Assembly (NCBI RefSeq): GCF_050947875.1
Contig: NC_134568.1
Coordinates: 211,115,632 to 211,179,631 of the forward strand
Direction of reading: 5' to 3'
Origin: Dermacentor variabilis
Lineage: Eukaryota; Arthropoda; Arachnida; Ixodida; Ixodidae
Length of the DNA stretch: 64,000 nt
Within the stretch, counting starts at the first letter, position 1. Every line of letters starts with the position of its first letter. Position numbers and translations under genes: made by a program. The notes below the pieces were generated by a model, which was given only the letters and a program-made list of their open reading frames with translations, was not told the origin of the DNA and did not search any database. Below are positions 37,401 through 43,994 of the stretch, piece after piece.

Positions 37401-39572
37401 TTCAGTTTCCCTTATAGCAACGACATGAATTATAATTGTATAAATTCAGCAGTGCAAAATGTCTTTATTCATGCAAGACGGGAAAATGACAGAAGTCTCC
37501 GATTCTCGCTATTGGCAAGTTCTGTTGTCAATAGGTGGCACGCAAGGCGACTCAATATGGTGCCCACAGAGCATATAGGAACCCCTGAGCACATGTGTAT
37601 GTCAGCTCATATTTGGCTTAGCATTTCAAGATGGCTCTACCTTTTTCACAATCACTGTCGCTAAGTGAGATCATGCACAACATAGACACCTCAGAAAAGC
37701 GAATACGGAGCATCACCGAAGGGGAAGAAGTCATGAAAGCCAAGTGCATTATTTCTTGTGGCGTGAAGGCCTACAGCGCATCATCTGTCACTGTGCAAGG
37801 GCTTTGCCTGCAGAAATCACGTCTGGCAGAAGCCGCACAGACTGGAGTTTATTTATGACCGAGAAGGTTCTATCAAGGTATGTTAACTTGTTCTTTTGGT
37901 TTTTCATCAAGCTAATTGCGATGGCCCACAAAGCCTACCTTTCGCGCAATGCTGTTTCGCGACAATGAGCAATTTTACTGCTGTGTGGTGTTCTGGAGCT
38001 GCTTTCACACATTGAGTTGTTATGAGCAGATATTTATATTCTATAGTTAAAGGAGGGATATCTCTAAGGTTATCCAAACTGTGATTTTTCAGACGTCTTC
38101 TTTGTATGTCGATATGCTAGCGCGTGCAGATGTAAGGAAAGCCAAGCCAGTTGTTTTATTTTTCGCTGGTGAAGTTCTATTATCGTTCGAGTGACTAGGA
38201 GTCATGACAGACACTTTTTGCACTCCCATCGTGAATTCAGTGTCTGTGTTATAAGTTCTACCAATTTTGTTTTCAGGGCCACTGTAGCTGCAAAGCGTGG
38301 CTGCACATTGACGCATGGGGTGCAGCCGAGAACATAAATGTATGCGTTTCTGGCGAGACAAGACAACGGCAACCACACTGCAGCCTGCTGCTGGTGAAGC
38401 ATAGTCCAATACTTACTATGCCACCCACATAGATCTACTGTAGCATTTCTCTCGAGCTGCAACAAAGTGCTACAAACATGTAAGTTTTTACCTTAAATGC
38501 TCGTGTATTGTTGTTGCACTGGCCACAAGTGCGCAGCTCAAGCTTGGCTGCGCGGCGGAGCACGGGGTGCAGCGAGAATGAAAACATTCGTTTCTAACGA
38601 AACAAGACACCGCAGCAACCACACACTACGAGTTGATGCAGGTGAAACCTGAGCAAATACTTCCGACGCTCACTCACATACCACATATACTTGGGATGAA
38701 AGCCAGCGGTGTTCGCGCTGCTGCAATACTGTCGCAAGCTTTATTTTTCTAACTAACACATCGATTCTCCATAGACAAACAAATAAAAGAATTCACATAA
38801 GAACTTTCATTTTCTTAACTACACGGCTTCAGAAGTCACTGTCGATGAAATGCGCAGTGGACACTTTTATCGGTGGTGTGACCCGCTTGCCAATTCGCAA
38901 CAACCCTTCTTTCTTCTATGCCGCATCTTTGGGGAACGAGTGGAGGTTCACTTCACTTGCCACAGCTGTTGGTGCATTGCAGCACGCAGCACATGCGATT
39001 GCTTCTGAATTTCACCTTGCACAAATGATGCATAAAAACAGATAATCAAGCTTACTGTCCGCCACGAAGAAAGCAAGCAAATGCGCTACCGCCGCGCCGC
39101 CTGCAGTTAGTTCGCTACTCTTTGAAAAAATATCACCGATGGCCGCTGGGTGGCGTGACAGTCTACGGAACTTGCGAATACGTTGTGACAACACGCTAAC
39201 CAATTAGCAATCAGAAGACACCTTAATTTGACGATGCAAGGGCATTTACTCATGCTAACGTAATCCATGCAAGTGGTACTTACTTGACATATTTTTGTTC
39301 ATTCCAAGATGAAACTACAGCTTGCGGTACAGGCTGTTCAACAAACAGCAATCGCATAATATAATGACGTGATATGATTGGCAGCTCTCTGTAACGAGAG
39401 CACATAATTAGACCACATCATTCAGCAGGACACAATCGCTATGACAACTATACCGAAAAACGGCCAGGCATGTCGCTGGATGAGTGTAGAGCTTGTCCAG
39501 CGTAGCCGGCGAAAGCGTTTTCAGGTACGCGTGCAAATCTCTGCACTTCAAGCCGGCTGACGTTAAACTCAT
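4365..39572 (-). CDS. GTF2H4: TFIIH subunit p52 (GTF2H4/Tfb2), 5' eight coding exons, C-terminus off the left edge
   Basis: This gene encodes the p52 subunit of TFIIH. In known systems p52 anchors and stimulates the XPB helicase in transcription initiation and nucleotide excision repair, in the nucleus. I joined eight minus-strand exons: 39454-39572, 39284-39388, 33366-33497, 27082-27175, 25882-25973, 16977-17091, 10002-10070 and 4365-4448. All have AG acceptors and GT donors, and every exon phase agrees with its neighbour. The sum is 810 nt, or 270 codons. The order and wording follow human GTF2H4, for example [52 protein letters not shown] and [15 protein letters not shown]. The human protein has about 460 residues, so the C-terminal XPB/p8-binding third is missing here. 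Its next exon was not found in 1-4364 and probably lies beyond position 1. Intron 1 is only 65 bp while the other introns reach about 9 kb, expanded by transposons. No frameshift or stop was seen in the exons. Confidence 0.95.
4979..6476. mobile_element. Tigger/pogo-like DNA transposon, non-autonomous (~1.5 kb)
   Basis: The ends are inverted: TAGTCGAACCTCGATATAAC at 4979 and gaggtttgacta at 6465-6476, each beside TA-type targets. Subterminal copies of ttcgttaaattgcaa occur near both ends. The interior has a GC-rich part (5480-6200) but no transposase domain was recognised. Confidence 0.6.
6477..8228. other. GTF2H4 intron 7, AT-rich, no recognised content
   Basis: Low-complexity intronic sequence. 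No splice-supported exon or transposon boundary was seen. Confidence 0.3.
8229..8450 (-). mobile_element. 3' fragment of an RTE-type LINE
   Basis: On the minus strand it ends with a (GAT/GATGAC)n-type tail (8231-8255 as catcatcgtcatcgtcatc on plus). It shares long words with the LINE at 48.6-49 kb and with 51968-52090, such as ccaactgattccaact-like and ctgcaggatgaaggcctctc. It is 5'-truncated. Confidence 0.7.
8600..9440. repeat. Diverged tandem duplication in an unrecognised repeat
   Basis: Two units of about 108 bp occur at about 8922-9022 and 9030-9120. Both read AAIADET-like words (tgcagatgaaac / tgcagacgaaac, then gcgaccaagcag / gcgaccacgcag). The surrounding sequence is GC-richer than the intron and looks like an old mobile element. 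The family was not identified. Confidence 0.35.
10002..10070 (-). CDS. GTF2H4: GTF2H4 exon 7
   Basis: This is a 69 nt exon with acceptor tttctctgcag and donor AAG|gtaggg, both in phase 0. Its 23 codons read [18 protein letters not shown] and then LTLGK. Human p52 has [23 protein letters not shown], a near match along the whole exon. It is too short to stand out as an open frame and was found by homology and splice sites. Confidence 0.94.
12591..13433 (+). mobile_element. Nested Tigger-like element with Tigger C-terminal remnant and long hairpin
   Basis: It is TA-flanked with ends CAGTAGAACCCCG and, reversed, CAGTGGAACCCCG. Inside, the plus strand reads [21 protein letters not shown] and further on [18 protein letters not shown] and [11 protein letters not shown] words (frameshifted). 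These are typical of Tigger transposase C-termini. It also contains a 74 bp-arm hairpin at 12797-12954. Confidence 0.7.
12797..12954. repeat. Near-perfect hairpin, 74 bp arms
   Basis: The left arm is 12797-12870, the 10 nt loop gaggccgcca, and the right arm 12881-12954. Only about 3-4 mismatches separate the arms. Because of the palindrome both strands show the same open reading words ([14 protein letters not shown]), which are not evidence of a gene. Confidence 0.85.
13541..14531 (+). mobile_element. TA-flanked non-autonomous DNA transposon, copy 1 (991 bp)
   Basis: The inverted ends are CTGCCGTATTTACTCGCATA and, reversed, CTGTATGTACTCGCGTAATG. Each end has further copies of tgcgatcattacgcg. 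A second copy lies at 61809-62780 in the opposite orientation. Open frames inside are not similar to any protein I recognise. Confidence 0.8.
14880..16040 (-). mobile_element. Degenerate Tigger-like remnant with SINE insertion
   Basis: The minus strand (about 15120-15640) shows scattered transposase words such as [35 protein letters not shown] and [13 protein letters not shown] with stops between them. These fit the CENP-B-type DNA-binding region of Tigger elements. Ends with ttcactat/ttcacttt words are poorly preserved. A SINE fragment sits at 15928-15981. Confidence 0.5.
15928..15981 (-). mobile_element. 5'-truncated Ruka-like SINE with 10 bp target duplication
   Basis: This reads in reverse as the SINE 3' part (gcctcataatcag, gttttggcacgtaaaacccc) with an (ATT)n tail. 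It is bounded by catagaggat at 15918-15927 and again at 15982-15991, a clean target-site duplication. Confidence 0.8.
16977..17091 (-). CDS. GTF2H4: GTF2H4 exon 6
   Basis: The acceptor gtgaatgcag precedes G, completing the Ser codon from exon 5. The exon reads [19 protein letters not shown], then [18 protein letters not shown], matching human [21 protein letters not shown]. The donor is GAG|gtatgc in phase 0. The exon is 115 nt with 38 full codons. The intron separating it from exon 5 is about 8.8 kb, and the next one about 6.9 kb. Confidence 0.94.
17092..18925. other. GTF2H4 intron 5, left part, no recognised content
   Basis: AT-rich intron sequence. The open frames at 17827-18030 and 18599-18922 show no domain or splice support and I treat them as chance. 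Confidence 0.3.
18929..19140. repeat. Inverted-repeat element with an internal 85 bp tandem duplication
   Basis: The outer arms gaggaagattcatgaaagg and cctttcatgaaacttcctc are reverse complements. Between them a unit of about 85 bp (aattgtctgcagatattg ... gttaggtggacaattttt) occurs twice with only about 4 differences. Confidence 0.8.
19593..20316. mobile_element. TTAA-flanked non-autonomous transposon, 724 bp (piggyBac-like target), reference copy
   Basis: TTAA sits on both sides (19589-19592, 20317-20320). The inverted ends are GAGGAAGCTTTAGCTCA and, reversed, GAGGAAGCTTTAGCTCA, followed by AT-rich subterminal inverted repeats. There is no open frame of note. A related copy at 42879-43792 differs by replacement of the segment equivalent to 20076-20133. 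Confidence 0.85.
20640..21215 (+). mobile_element. Retrotransposon gag-like remnant
   Basis: A charged coiled-coil stretch ([32 protein letters not shown]) precedes [18 protein letters not shown] and, across small breaks, the words [12 protein letters not shown] and [17 protein letters not shown]. This order is typical of the gag of Ty3/Gypsy-type elements in ticks. No protease, reverse transcriptase or LTR was found downstream, so it is an isolated, broken fragment. Confidence 0.5.
22380..23210 (+). mobile_element. Internally deleted Tigger/CENP-B-type transposon
   Basis: At 22390-22510 the frame [19 protein letters not shown] followed by [18 protein letters not shown] is a CENP-B-type N-terminal helix-turn-helix. 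At 22565-22876 the frame holds an acidic stretch ([17 protein letters not shown]), then [11 protein letters not shown] and [13 protein letters not shown], like Tigger C-termini. The catalytic domain between them is gone. The left end was not found. A right terminal repeat may lie near 23180-23210 (ttcactgtac). Confidence 0.6.
23211..24671. other. GTF2H4 intron 5, no recognised content
   Basis: No gene seen. The open frame at 23886-24323 has no recognisable domain. Positions 24571-24670 partly duplicate the SINE that follows (shared gttccccacctgcag and tcatccactttcat). Confidence 0.3.
24672..24830 (+). mobile_element. Second tRNA-like SINE family, copy 1
   Basis: Shares cgtaatgcgaagacgtgg, gttccccacctgcagca, cactttcattgccattaa and gtaagtacaggtaatt with 56296-56490. 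In the better copy, ggttagagcattgc and ggttcgttccccacc resemble boxes A and B of a tRNA. Confidence 0.6.
25882..25973 (-). CDS. GTF2H4: GTF2H4 exon 5
   Basis: The acceptor tctctgctgcag is followed by TGT GTC CTT CAT, giving CVLHFMVG. The exon encodes 30 codons and ends with LLHAGLMK plus TC, donor gtaagc. Human p52 has VLHFMVGSPS...LLSQAGLMKS here. The exon is only 92 nt. It lies 1.1 kb from exon 4, and that intron is mostly a TTAA-type transposon carrying a SINE. Confidence 0.94.
26126..26859. mobile_element. TTAA-flanked transposon of the AGGGACACTAAAG family with a nested SINE
   Basis: TTAA occurs on both sides (26122-26125 and 26860-26863). The inverted ends are AGGGACACTAAAG and, reversed, AGGGACCCTAAAG. 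The interior is interrupted at about 26311-26530 by a Ruka-like SINE. A second copy of the family is at 56855-57344. Confidence 0.8.
26311..26530 (+). mobile_element. Ruka-like tRNA-derived SINE
   Basis: It starts cccgccgcggtggcccagta (box A region), has box B-like tggtttgatccc, and ends with gttttggcccataacatcc. It lies inside the TTAA transposon. Confidence 0.85.
27082..27175 (-). CDS. GTF2H4: GTF2H4 exon 4
   Basis: The acceptor ttgcttgttttacag is followed by C, completing Gly, then [16 protein letters not shown]. The exon ends DQYAAERWE with the donor GAG|gtgctt. Reading past this donor gives a peptide unrelated to p52. Exon 5 resumes exactly at the conserved VLHFMVG, which supports the boundary even though the donor is not a strong consensus. 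The exon is 94 nt and ends in phase 0. Confidence 0.92.
28137..30305 (+). mobile_element. TTAA-flanked transposon of the AGAGCCCCTCACCA family, 2.2 kb
   Basis: TTAA lies at 28133-28136 and 30306-30309. The left end is agagcccctcaccaagtc; the right end, reversed, is aagggcccctcaccaggc. Near 28556-28616 the frame [18 protein letters not shown], followed by a stop and further Cys/His words, resembles the start of a THAP/C2CH-type zinc finger as seen in other tick repeats. A shorter relative is at 63076-63687. Confidence 0.7.
31227..32446 (+). mobile_element. Tigger/pogo-like transposon with C-terminal transposase remnant
   Basis: The ends are GTCAAACCTCGATACATCG at 31227 and, reversed, CAGTCGAACCTCGGTATATC ending at 32446, beside TA. 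At about 32000-32142 the words [15 protein letters not shown] (shown as [18 protein letters not shown]) and [14 protein letters not shown] then stop match Tigger C-termini. At about 31573-31735 there is a further repeat insertion beginning ggatggatggatgttacgag. Confidence 0.7.
32447..33365. other. GTF2H4 intron 3, GGTTC-rich patch
   Basis: Positions 33213-33310 carry repeated GGTTCAG words. A similar patch with ggttcggttcgggttc lies at 30708-30780 in the same orientation. They may be the two ends of an element into which the Tigger copy jumped, but inverted ends were not found. Confidence 0.3.
33366..33497 (-). CDS. GTF2H4: GTF2H4 exon 3
   Basis: The acceptor ttgaaattgtgcag precedes A GAC CAT, so the split codon AAA (Lys) forms with exon 2. 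The exon encodes 43 codons including [16 protein letters not shown] and NIQIALLG. Human p52 has LRIWHTQLLPGGLQG and LRIALLGG at the same place. The donor is GG|gtaag (phase 2). The flanking introns are about 5.8 kb (upstream in the gene) and 6.2 kb (downstream). Confidence 0.95.
34740..34951 (+). mobile_element. Ruka-like SINE
   Basis: Box A region tgtgatggctaagtgg, a 3' half with catgttaaaaaaactttggg, and the closing gaacattaaacctcataat identify a diverged copy. Confidence 0.65.
34952..39283. other. GTF2H4 intron 2: unassigned repeats only
   Basis: Positions 33640-33800 (reversed), 35200-35360 and 36300-36390 share words such as ggtcggcacac/ggtcggcaca and actccagacctgcacagat, so an unidentified repeat family is present. 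Positions 38271-38450 and 38521-38695 are a diverged tandem duplication (gagaacataaatgtatgcg / gagaatgaaaacattcg). No gene was recognised, including in the open frame at 36147-36590. Confidence 0.35.
39284..39388 (-). CDS. GTF2H4: GTF2H4 exon 2
   Basis: The acceptor ctctcgttacag is followed by A GAG CTG, which completes the split Arg codon and gives RELP. The exon contains [21 protein letters not shown], read as the conserved p52 'VMR.LF.EQP.PQA' block. It ends AA|gtaagt in phase 2. It is separated from exon 1 by a 65 bp intron. The 34 full codons fit the phases of both neighbours. Confidence 0.95.
39454..39572 (-). CDS. GTF2H4: GTF2H4 exon 1 (start codon exon)
   Basis: The ATG is at 39572-39570. 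The exon encodes 39 codons plus CG, which is completed to an Arg codon by exon 2. The N-terminus begins [17 protein letters not shown] and continues into HPATCLAVF, which aligns with the start of human p52. The donor is CG|gtatag. No further upstream in-frame Met was preferred, because conservation begins within about 8 residues of this one. Confidence 0.93.
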
Positions 39573-40700
39573 CACGATCACGTTCTGAAAAGTCCTATAG
39601 TCAGCTAACTCTATGCATAATTGCGACTAGAATGCACTACCTGCGACCGAACTCGACATGGCTGGCTCTCAACACTCACATACGCACGCTTTATCGAAGT
39701 GAACGCATGTGAACGGTAGCATTGTCGCATTGTGGAAGGGAGAAAAGGCGCACAGGAAAGCATCGAACAACGCTTGACTTGGCTTTCATTGCGTCCATGC
39801 AAGTGGATGTGAAAAACTGCTGGAGTGGATGATCCCGTAGCTTTCCACCACAAAACATGAAGCCATGCTGCCCCAAATAGAGCCTTGTCGGGTGGGGTGA
39901 TGTCCGCTTACAGATTAAATTATTTGGCTCTTTATTGTATATGCTAGGCTAATTATAAAATAAAAGGTGATTGTTTCCAACGAAAATAGTAACAATATTG
40001 ATGATTTTCTCTCGAACACAATATGCCGGTATATTTAGATTTCACACTTTCGCAGTAAAACCAGTACTACAGAGGTGCACGTAGATATAGTGAACTAGAA
40101 GGGGGTAGTAGGGTCAGGGAGAGCCCGCGAGTGTGGCATCTCACGTCGACGCCGCCAGATGGCGCCACTAGAGCATGGGCTGTACGGAACGCGAAACTCT
40201 GAGAGGCTATGTCTGAGCATTTTCCAGGTAGAGAAAGCCGTGTGCGCTTGGTATCACGCCGAAAAAAGAAAGCGCGCAGCTCCGTAGCATGTTTTCTGAA
40301 AACTTCCTCTGAAATTAAGACAAGGCGCAGAGAAAGGTGGAAAGACGGACGTTTTTCGAGCTTGCGTGAAAATAAAGCCGACCCAACGAGTGCAGACTAA
40401 CGGCCGCACAACGATGCGACTGATTTCTAAACTAAAAGCTCGCGAAAACCGTAGAAGAGGTAAATATGTGAATGGGTAAATTGCTTAATTCATTTGCCAT
40501 TAACAATTTTTATACAGGTCAGGACCCAATCGCATTCACAAGTTCAAGTGAGCCAAGCAATCGCGGCGCGTGCGCTAACACATTCGGAACAGAGGTCAGA
40601 TATGATGAGGTTTTATTCCTTTAACTGCGATTTTGTTTACGAAAGCATATATCCACTGAAAGCTAGGGAGTTAATCCTATGGTGATGCCACTATTATGCG
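39573..40700. other. GTF2H4 upstream region
   Basis: This should contain the GTF2H4 promoter and 5' UTR, reading leftward. I see no clear TATA box or initiator. Positions 40100-40200 are GC-richer (cgccgccagatggcgccac). Confidence 0.3.
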
Positions 40701-41820
40701 GACTCGTAGTGGTTACCAGGGATAGCGAAATTTCGCAACACAGCAAAATAAAGAGAACTCGTGGTGGCCACAAACAACTCTTTATTGGTACAAAAGATGG
40801 GCAGCTACTCCTTTCTCAAAGTGCATGGCTGCTACGAAAGAGGCACTATGAGGAACGGCTTATCTTCGCGTGCAATTTCTTTTTAGACGCGTTCCTGTCG
40901 CAATTGGTTGATCCCTTTTACATAGAAGTGCAGCCTGGTCAGCACATAGAACTTGGTCAACTCTGTTGTGAGCGCATCCTAGTGCTGGCTGCAGCCTAAG
41001 GCATAGCCGAAGTTCTCCTTCACTAGCAACATTACATCCACTATGCTGTCACTGCAGAGTTTCTGTGGGCTAAAGAACATGCACAGTGAAGATGTCCTCC
41101 AACTTCTTCACTGCCCTGAAAAGCTCCAGCGAAGGATATAACAACCCTCCCTTGTCGCATGTCACAGCGAACTCAGAGTTTCTGCTTTCCGTATTGGGGG
41201 TTTCCAAAAGAAAGGCCTTGCAAGACATGCAGTAATAACACTTCAGAAACTTTCGAGCAACATACCCTGCCATGTAATGTATTAGACGGTCGTCGCTCTT
41301 CTGCTCCACCAACTCTCTGTGCTCAGCACTGCAGGAATACTACGAGGCATGCGCTCGGCTGAAGGTTTCCTTCCTCAATGAGATGGTCGATTGCAGCAGC
41401 CCTGGCTTATTGTGCTGGAGCATCTTGCGCACTCAGGAGAGAACTCATTTCTCCACTAGCTCCATTAAGGTCAGCATTGCCTGAGCGTACTATTTTCGCA
41501 AAAGTTATAAAAGGATAGGTAACGACAATGAGAAACTGCGTTGGTGTTGGGTGGACATTAGACCCACATGATTGCCTGACTATAGCGAAAAAGTTTTCCA
41601 GCGAATCCTGGCTTAACCTGGATGTCATAATATACCTAAATCCCTGGCTGACACCATAATCCAGCAGTGATAATGTGCCGGATATCGTCACCTTTAGGCC
41701 ATCTGCAGTAGGATCGCTTAAAAATCCACCTAGTCTTTTAGCGTGTTTCGCACACAAACCGCACATGTTTCGTCGAGTTTTTTGTCTTGGCGGTGCAAGT
41801 TGCGTTCCCAAATTCGCCGT
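40700..41820 (-). pseudogene. P-element-like (THAP9-type) transposase remnant
   Basis: On the minus strand 41407-41811 encodes MTSRLSQDSLENFFAIVRQ and HPTPTQFLIVV, the conserved block near the C-terminal half of P-element/THAP9 transposases. After a frame break, 41070-41312 gives DDRLIHYMAGYVARKFLK, the 'YIAGW.ARK' motif. Further right-to-left fragments (DSIVDVMLLVKENFG, KFYVLTRLHFYVK) reach about 40850. The N-terminal THAP finger and most catalytic residues are missing, and frames are broken, so it is dead. Confidence 0.7.
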
Positions 41821-42414
41821 GTTTATTCGTCTTTTGATGCGGTGAACAACGGCTAGCTGCTTTTCTTTTTTGCACTTATATCCTGTTTCACAGCCGGGAG
41901 CGAAGCAGTGTCGTTGCCGTTGACGTTTCGACGTTCCTACTTCTCACGTGTTCGGCCGACTGCGCGCGAAACGGACTCGAACGGTAGGTTGAAACACCAA
42001 AAAGCAGTCAACGTCGCGAATCAAGCCCGCACGAAGAAGCGCGCGAAGCACATTATTCTATGGCGAAGCAGCGGAGGGAGCCAGCCCACGCGACTACAGC
42101 GCCGCCACCGAAATCCGCATCCCGTCCACACTCGCCGCCTCGCTGCAATGCATAGGGCGCTCCGGCTCCTGAGCCCACTGCCCCCTTCTAGAACACCATA
42201 ACGTAGATAAGTATCTGTCTGGTAAAAATAAGCCATGATTAACGAAGGAGGTTAATGAACTCGGGGGCAGTGTGCGAAAAGCGCTTACTCGCCATTTTTC
42301 TTGTTTATTTATAGTTTTACCGTGCCCCTCCTGTGCGGCTTCACCTCCGGGACATAATTTCTACTCCAGCATTTTTTTTTTTTTTTTAAAGAGAGACCAC
42401 TTTCAGAGACATCA

Positions 42415-42878
42415 CGCAACACTACAGATTGAACAGATGTAAATACCCACCACCGCACGCCAAACTAAACAAGAAACAGGCGGTTGCCTGGAGGCAATTG
42501 CAAACACACACATATCCTAACCCGGCGATCCTTCACCTCTGCTACCCCGACATTTATCCGTCCGACGACTGTAAAGCGTGCGGAGCCAGAGCGACGCTGC
42601 AGCACATGCTGTGGGCATGCGCCGGTAGCCAGCAGCAGGAGTTCCCGACGAACGGGATAGAAATGGCAGTCTCGCCATATTCTCTATGGTCTCGCACCGA
42701 GGGGCGCGTTGGGAGGCGGCCCTGCTCAGCCACGACCTCGCCGATCAACTGTGGGCCGTCCGGCACGCCGAGGAAGCCGCCCGAGTCCAAGGACTCGAGG
42801 CCGTCACCTAGGCTGGGGTGCTCATGGCCCCACCCCGCCCAAATCGCCGGACATTTTCAATAAAGTTTTCACTACTAC
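42415..42878 (+). mobile_element. 3' end of a non-LTR retrotransposon (I/Jockey-like LINE)
   Basis: The frame from 42429 reads PPPHAKLNKKQAVAWRQLQT, then LHLCYPDIYPSDDCKACG and LQHMLWACAGS. This Cys-x2-Cys...His...Cys end region follows RNase H in tick LINEs. A frameshift near 42700 moves the rest (RWEAALLSHDLADQLWAVR-like) to another frame. It ends in attttcaataaagttttc, a poly(A)-signal-like terminus next to the TTAA transposon. Confidence 0.65.
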
Positions 42879-43792
42879 CAAGAGAGAAACCTTAGCTCGG
42901 CCCAACTCCGACGCGGCCTATTCAAATACATGTAAAACGCAAAAACAGTTTTGTGAGATAACCCCTGGGCTGATTTTAATGAAATTTGTTGCATTTGAGA
43001 GAGAAAGTTAAATTATAGTGACTGTTCAAAGCGGAATTTCGATTTAGGGCTGAATTTTGTTAAAAATATTTTCAAAAATTTGAAAGTTTGAAAAAAAAAT
43101 AGAAGCACGAAGTTTACAAATTCATAGCTCTGCATAGAGAACAGATACCGCGGTTCTGTAAACGGCATCCATTAATTCATTGAAAGCGGACAAATTCTAT
43201 ATGTCATCTAATATCTTACGTGAATTTGTTACGTTGTTTACAAGGGTTCTGCAAAAGCTGTATAAATTTTTTGAGGTTCATGTGTGACATATCAATTTTG
43301 TCCGCTTTAGATGTACTATTAGATGCAATTCACAGTATAGTATTATCATTTTTCATTCACAAAACTTGTCTTCAGAAAAGTGACTAAACGAAGCAGGGCA
43401 CTTAAGTCCTGACAATGCAGTCTACGTTGACGATGAAATCGACAAAAGAGACGATGTCCTGACAGAAGAAGATAAGTTCTGTGTAAGTTTGGCACAAGCA
43501 TTTCCCGAAACAACGAAGCTAGCTCGTTGCATAAAAGCAGGCATCAAGGATAATGCTTCCAAGGAGTTCGTTGGCCCGTAGTAATAAGCACACATTAGCA
43601 ATGCAGCCAGTTTTTTGCCAATTTTTAATAAAAAATTGACGACTTAAATCAAAAATTTGAAACCAACAGTAACCAGTTTTCCATTTTTTCTTTGAAATGC
43701 AACAAACTTCGTCAAGCTTGATGCAGTGGTTGCCGAGAAAAACGAATTCCGCGTTTGCGTGTATATCAGAGCATCCGAGCTAAAGCTTCCTC
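42879..43792. mobile_element. Pack-type TTAA transposon carrying an inverted fragment of RNF26
   Basis: A copy of the 724 bp family at 19593-20316: shared cggcctattcaaatacatg, gagataacccctgg and gttgccgagaaaaacgaatt. It ends GAGCTAAAGCTTCCTC|TTAA at 43792-43796. The left end is eroded. The segment corresponding to 20076-20133 is replaced by 43356-43609, which is the reverse complement of RNF26 44042-44323. The element ends within about 80 bp of the putative RNF26 first-exon donor. Confidence 0.85.
43356..43609 (-). pseudogene. Captured, inverted RNF26 exon fragment (codons 16-110)
   Basis: Read on the minus strand, 254 bp align to 44042-44323 with about 13 substitutions, a 1 nt gap and a 27 nt deletion (44229-44255 missing, bounded by GTA on both sides). 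Shared runs include gttgtttcgggaaatgctt and catcgtctcttttgtcgat. It has no start or RING and carries early stops, so it is not a gene. Confidence 0.93.
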
Positions 43793-43796
43793 TTAA

Positions 43797-43994
43797 CCTC
43801 CTTGGCACAGTCGCTCGGTGTCGACGCAGTAGACAGCGCTACAGCGCTATCGTCAGCAACAGCATTTCAGGAGGTAAGTTGGTTCTTTAGAGAGTATGTG
43901 GAGGGTGGTAGTTGATTTTCGAAATCAGTAGTTTCGACGGTTTCGATGTTGTAACGTCTGCTGTGCTTTATGGTTAATTCGTGAATGAGCTGCT
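43797..43994 (+). promoter_or_regulatory. RNF26: Probable RNF26 5' non-coding exon, donor and short 5' intron
   Basis: Directly after the TTAA transposon end, the sequence carries a good donor, CAGGAG|gtaagt, at 43868-43879. This suggests a non-coding first exon ending near 43874, about 120 bp before the ATG. No strong acceptor is obvious in 43880-43994, so an alternative is that transcripts simply run through. No TATA box was recognised. Confidence 0.4.

Noticed and set aside
43356..43609. Processed pseudogene of RNF26
   Set aside because: No poly(A), internal fragment only, placed exactly within a transposon in place of its own sequence, and donor immediately adjacent. Capture explains it better.
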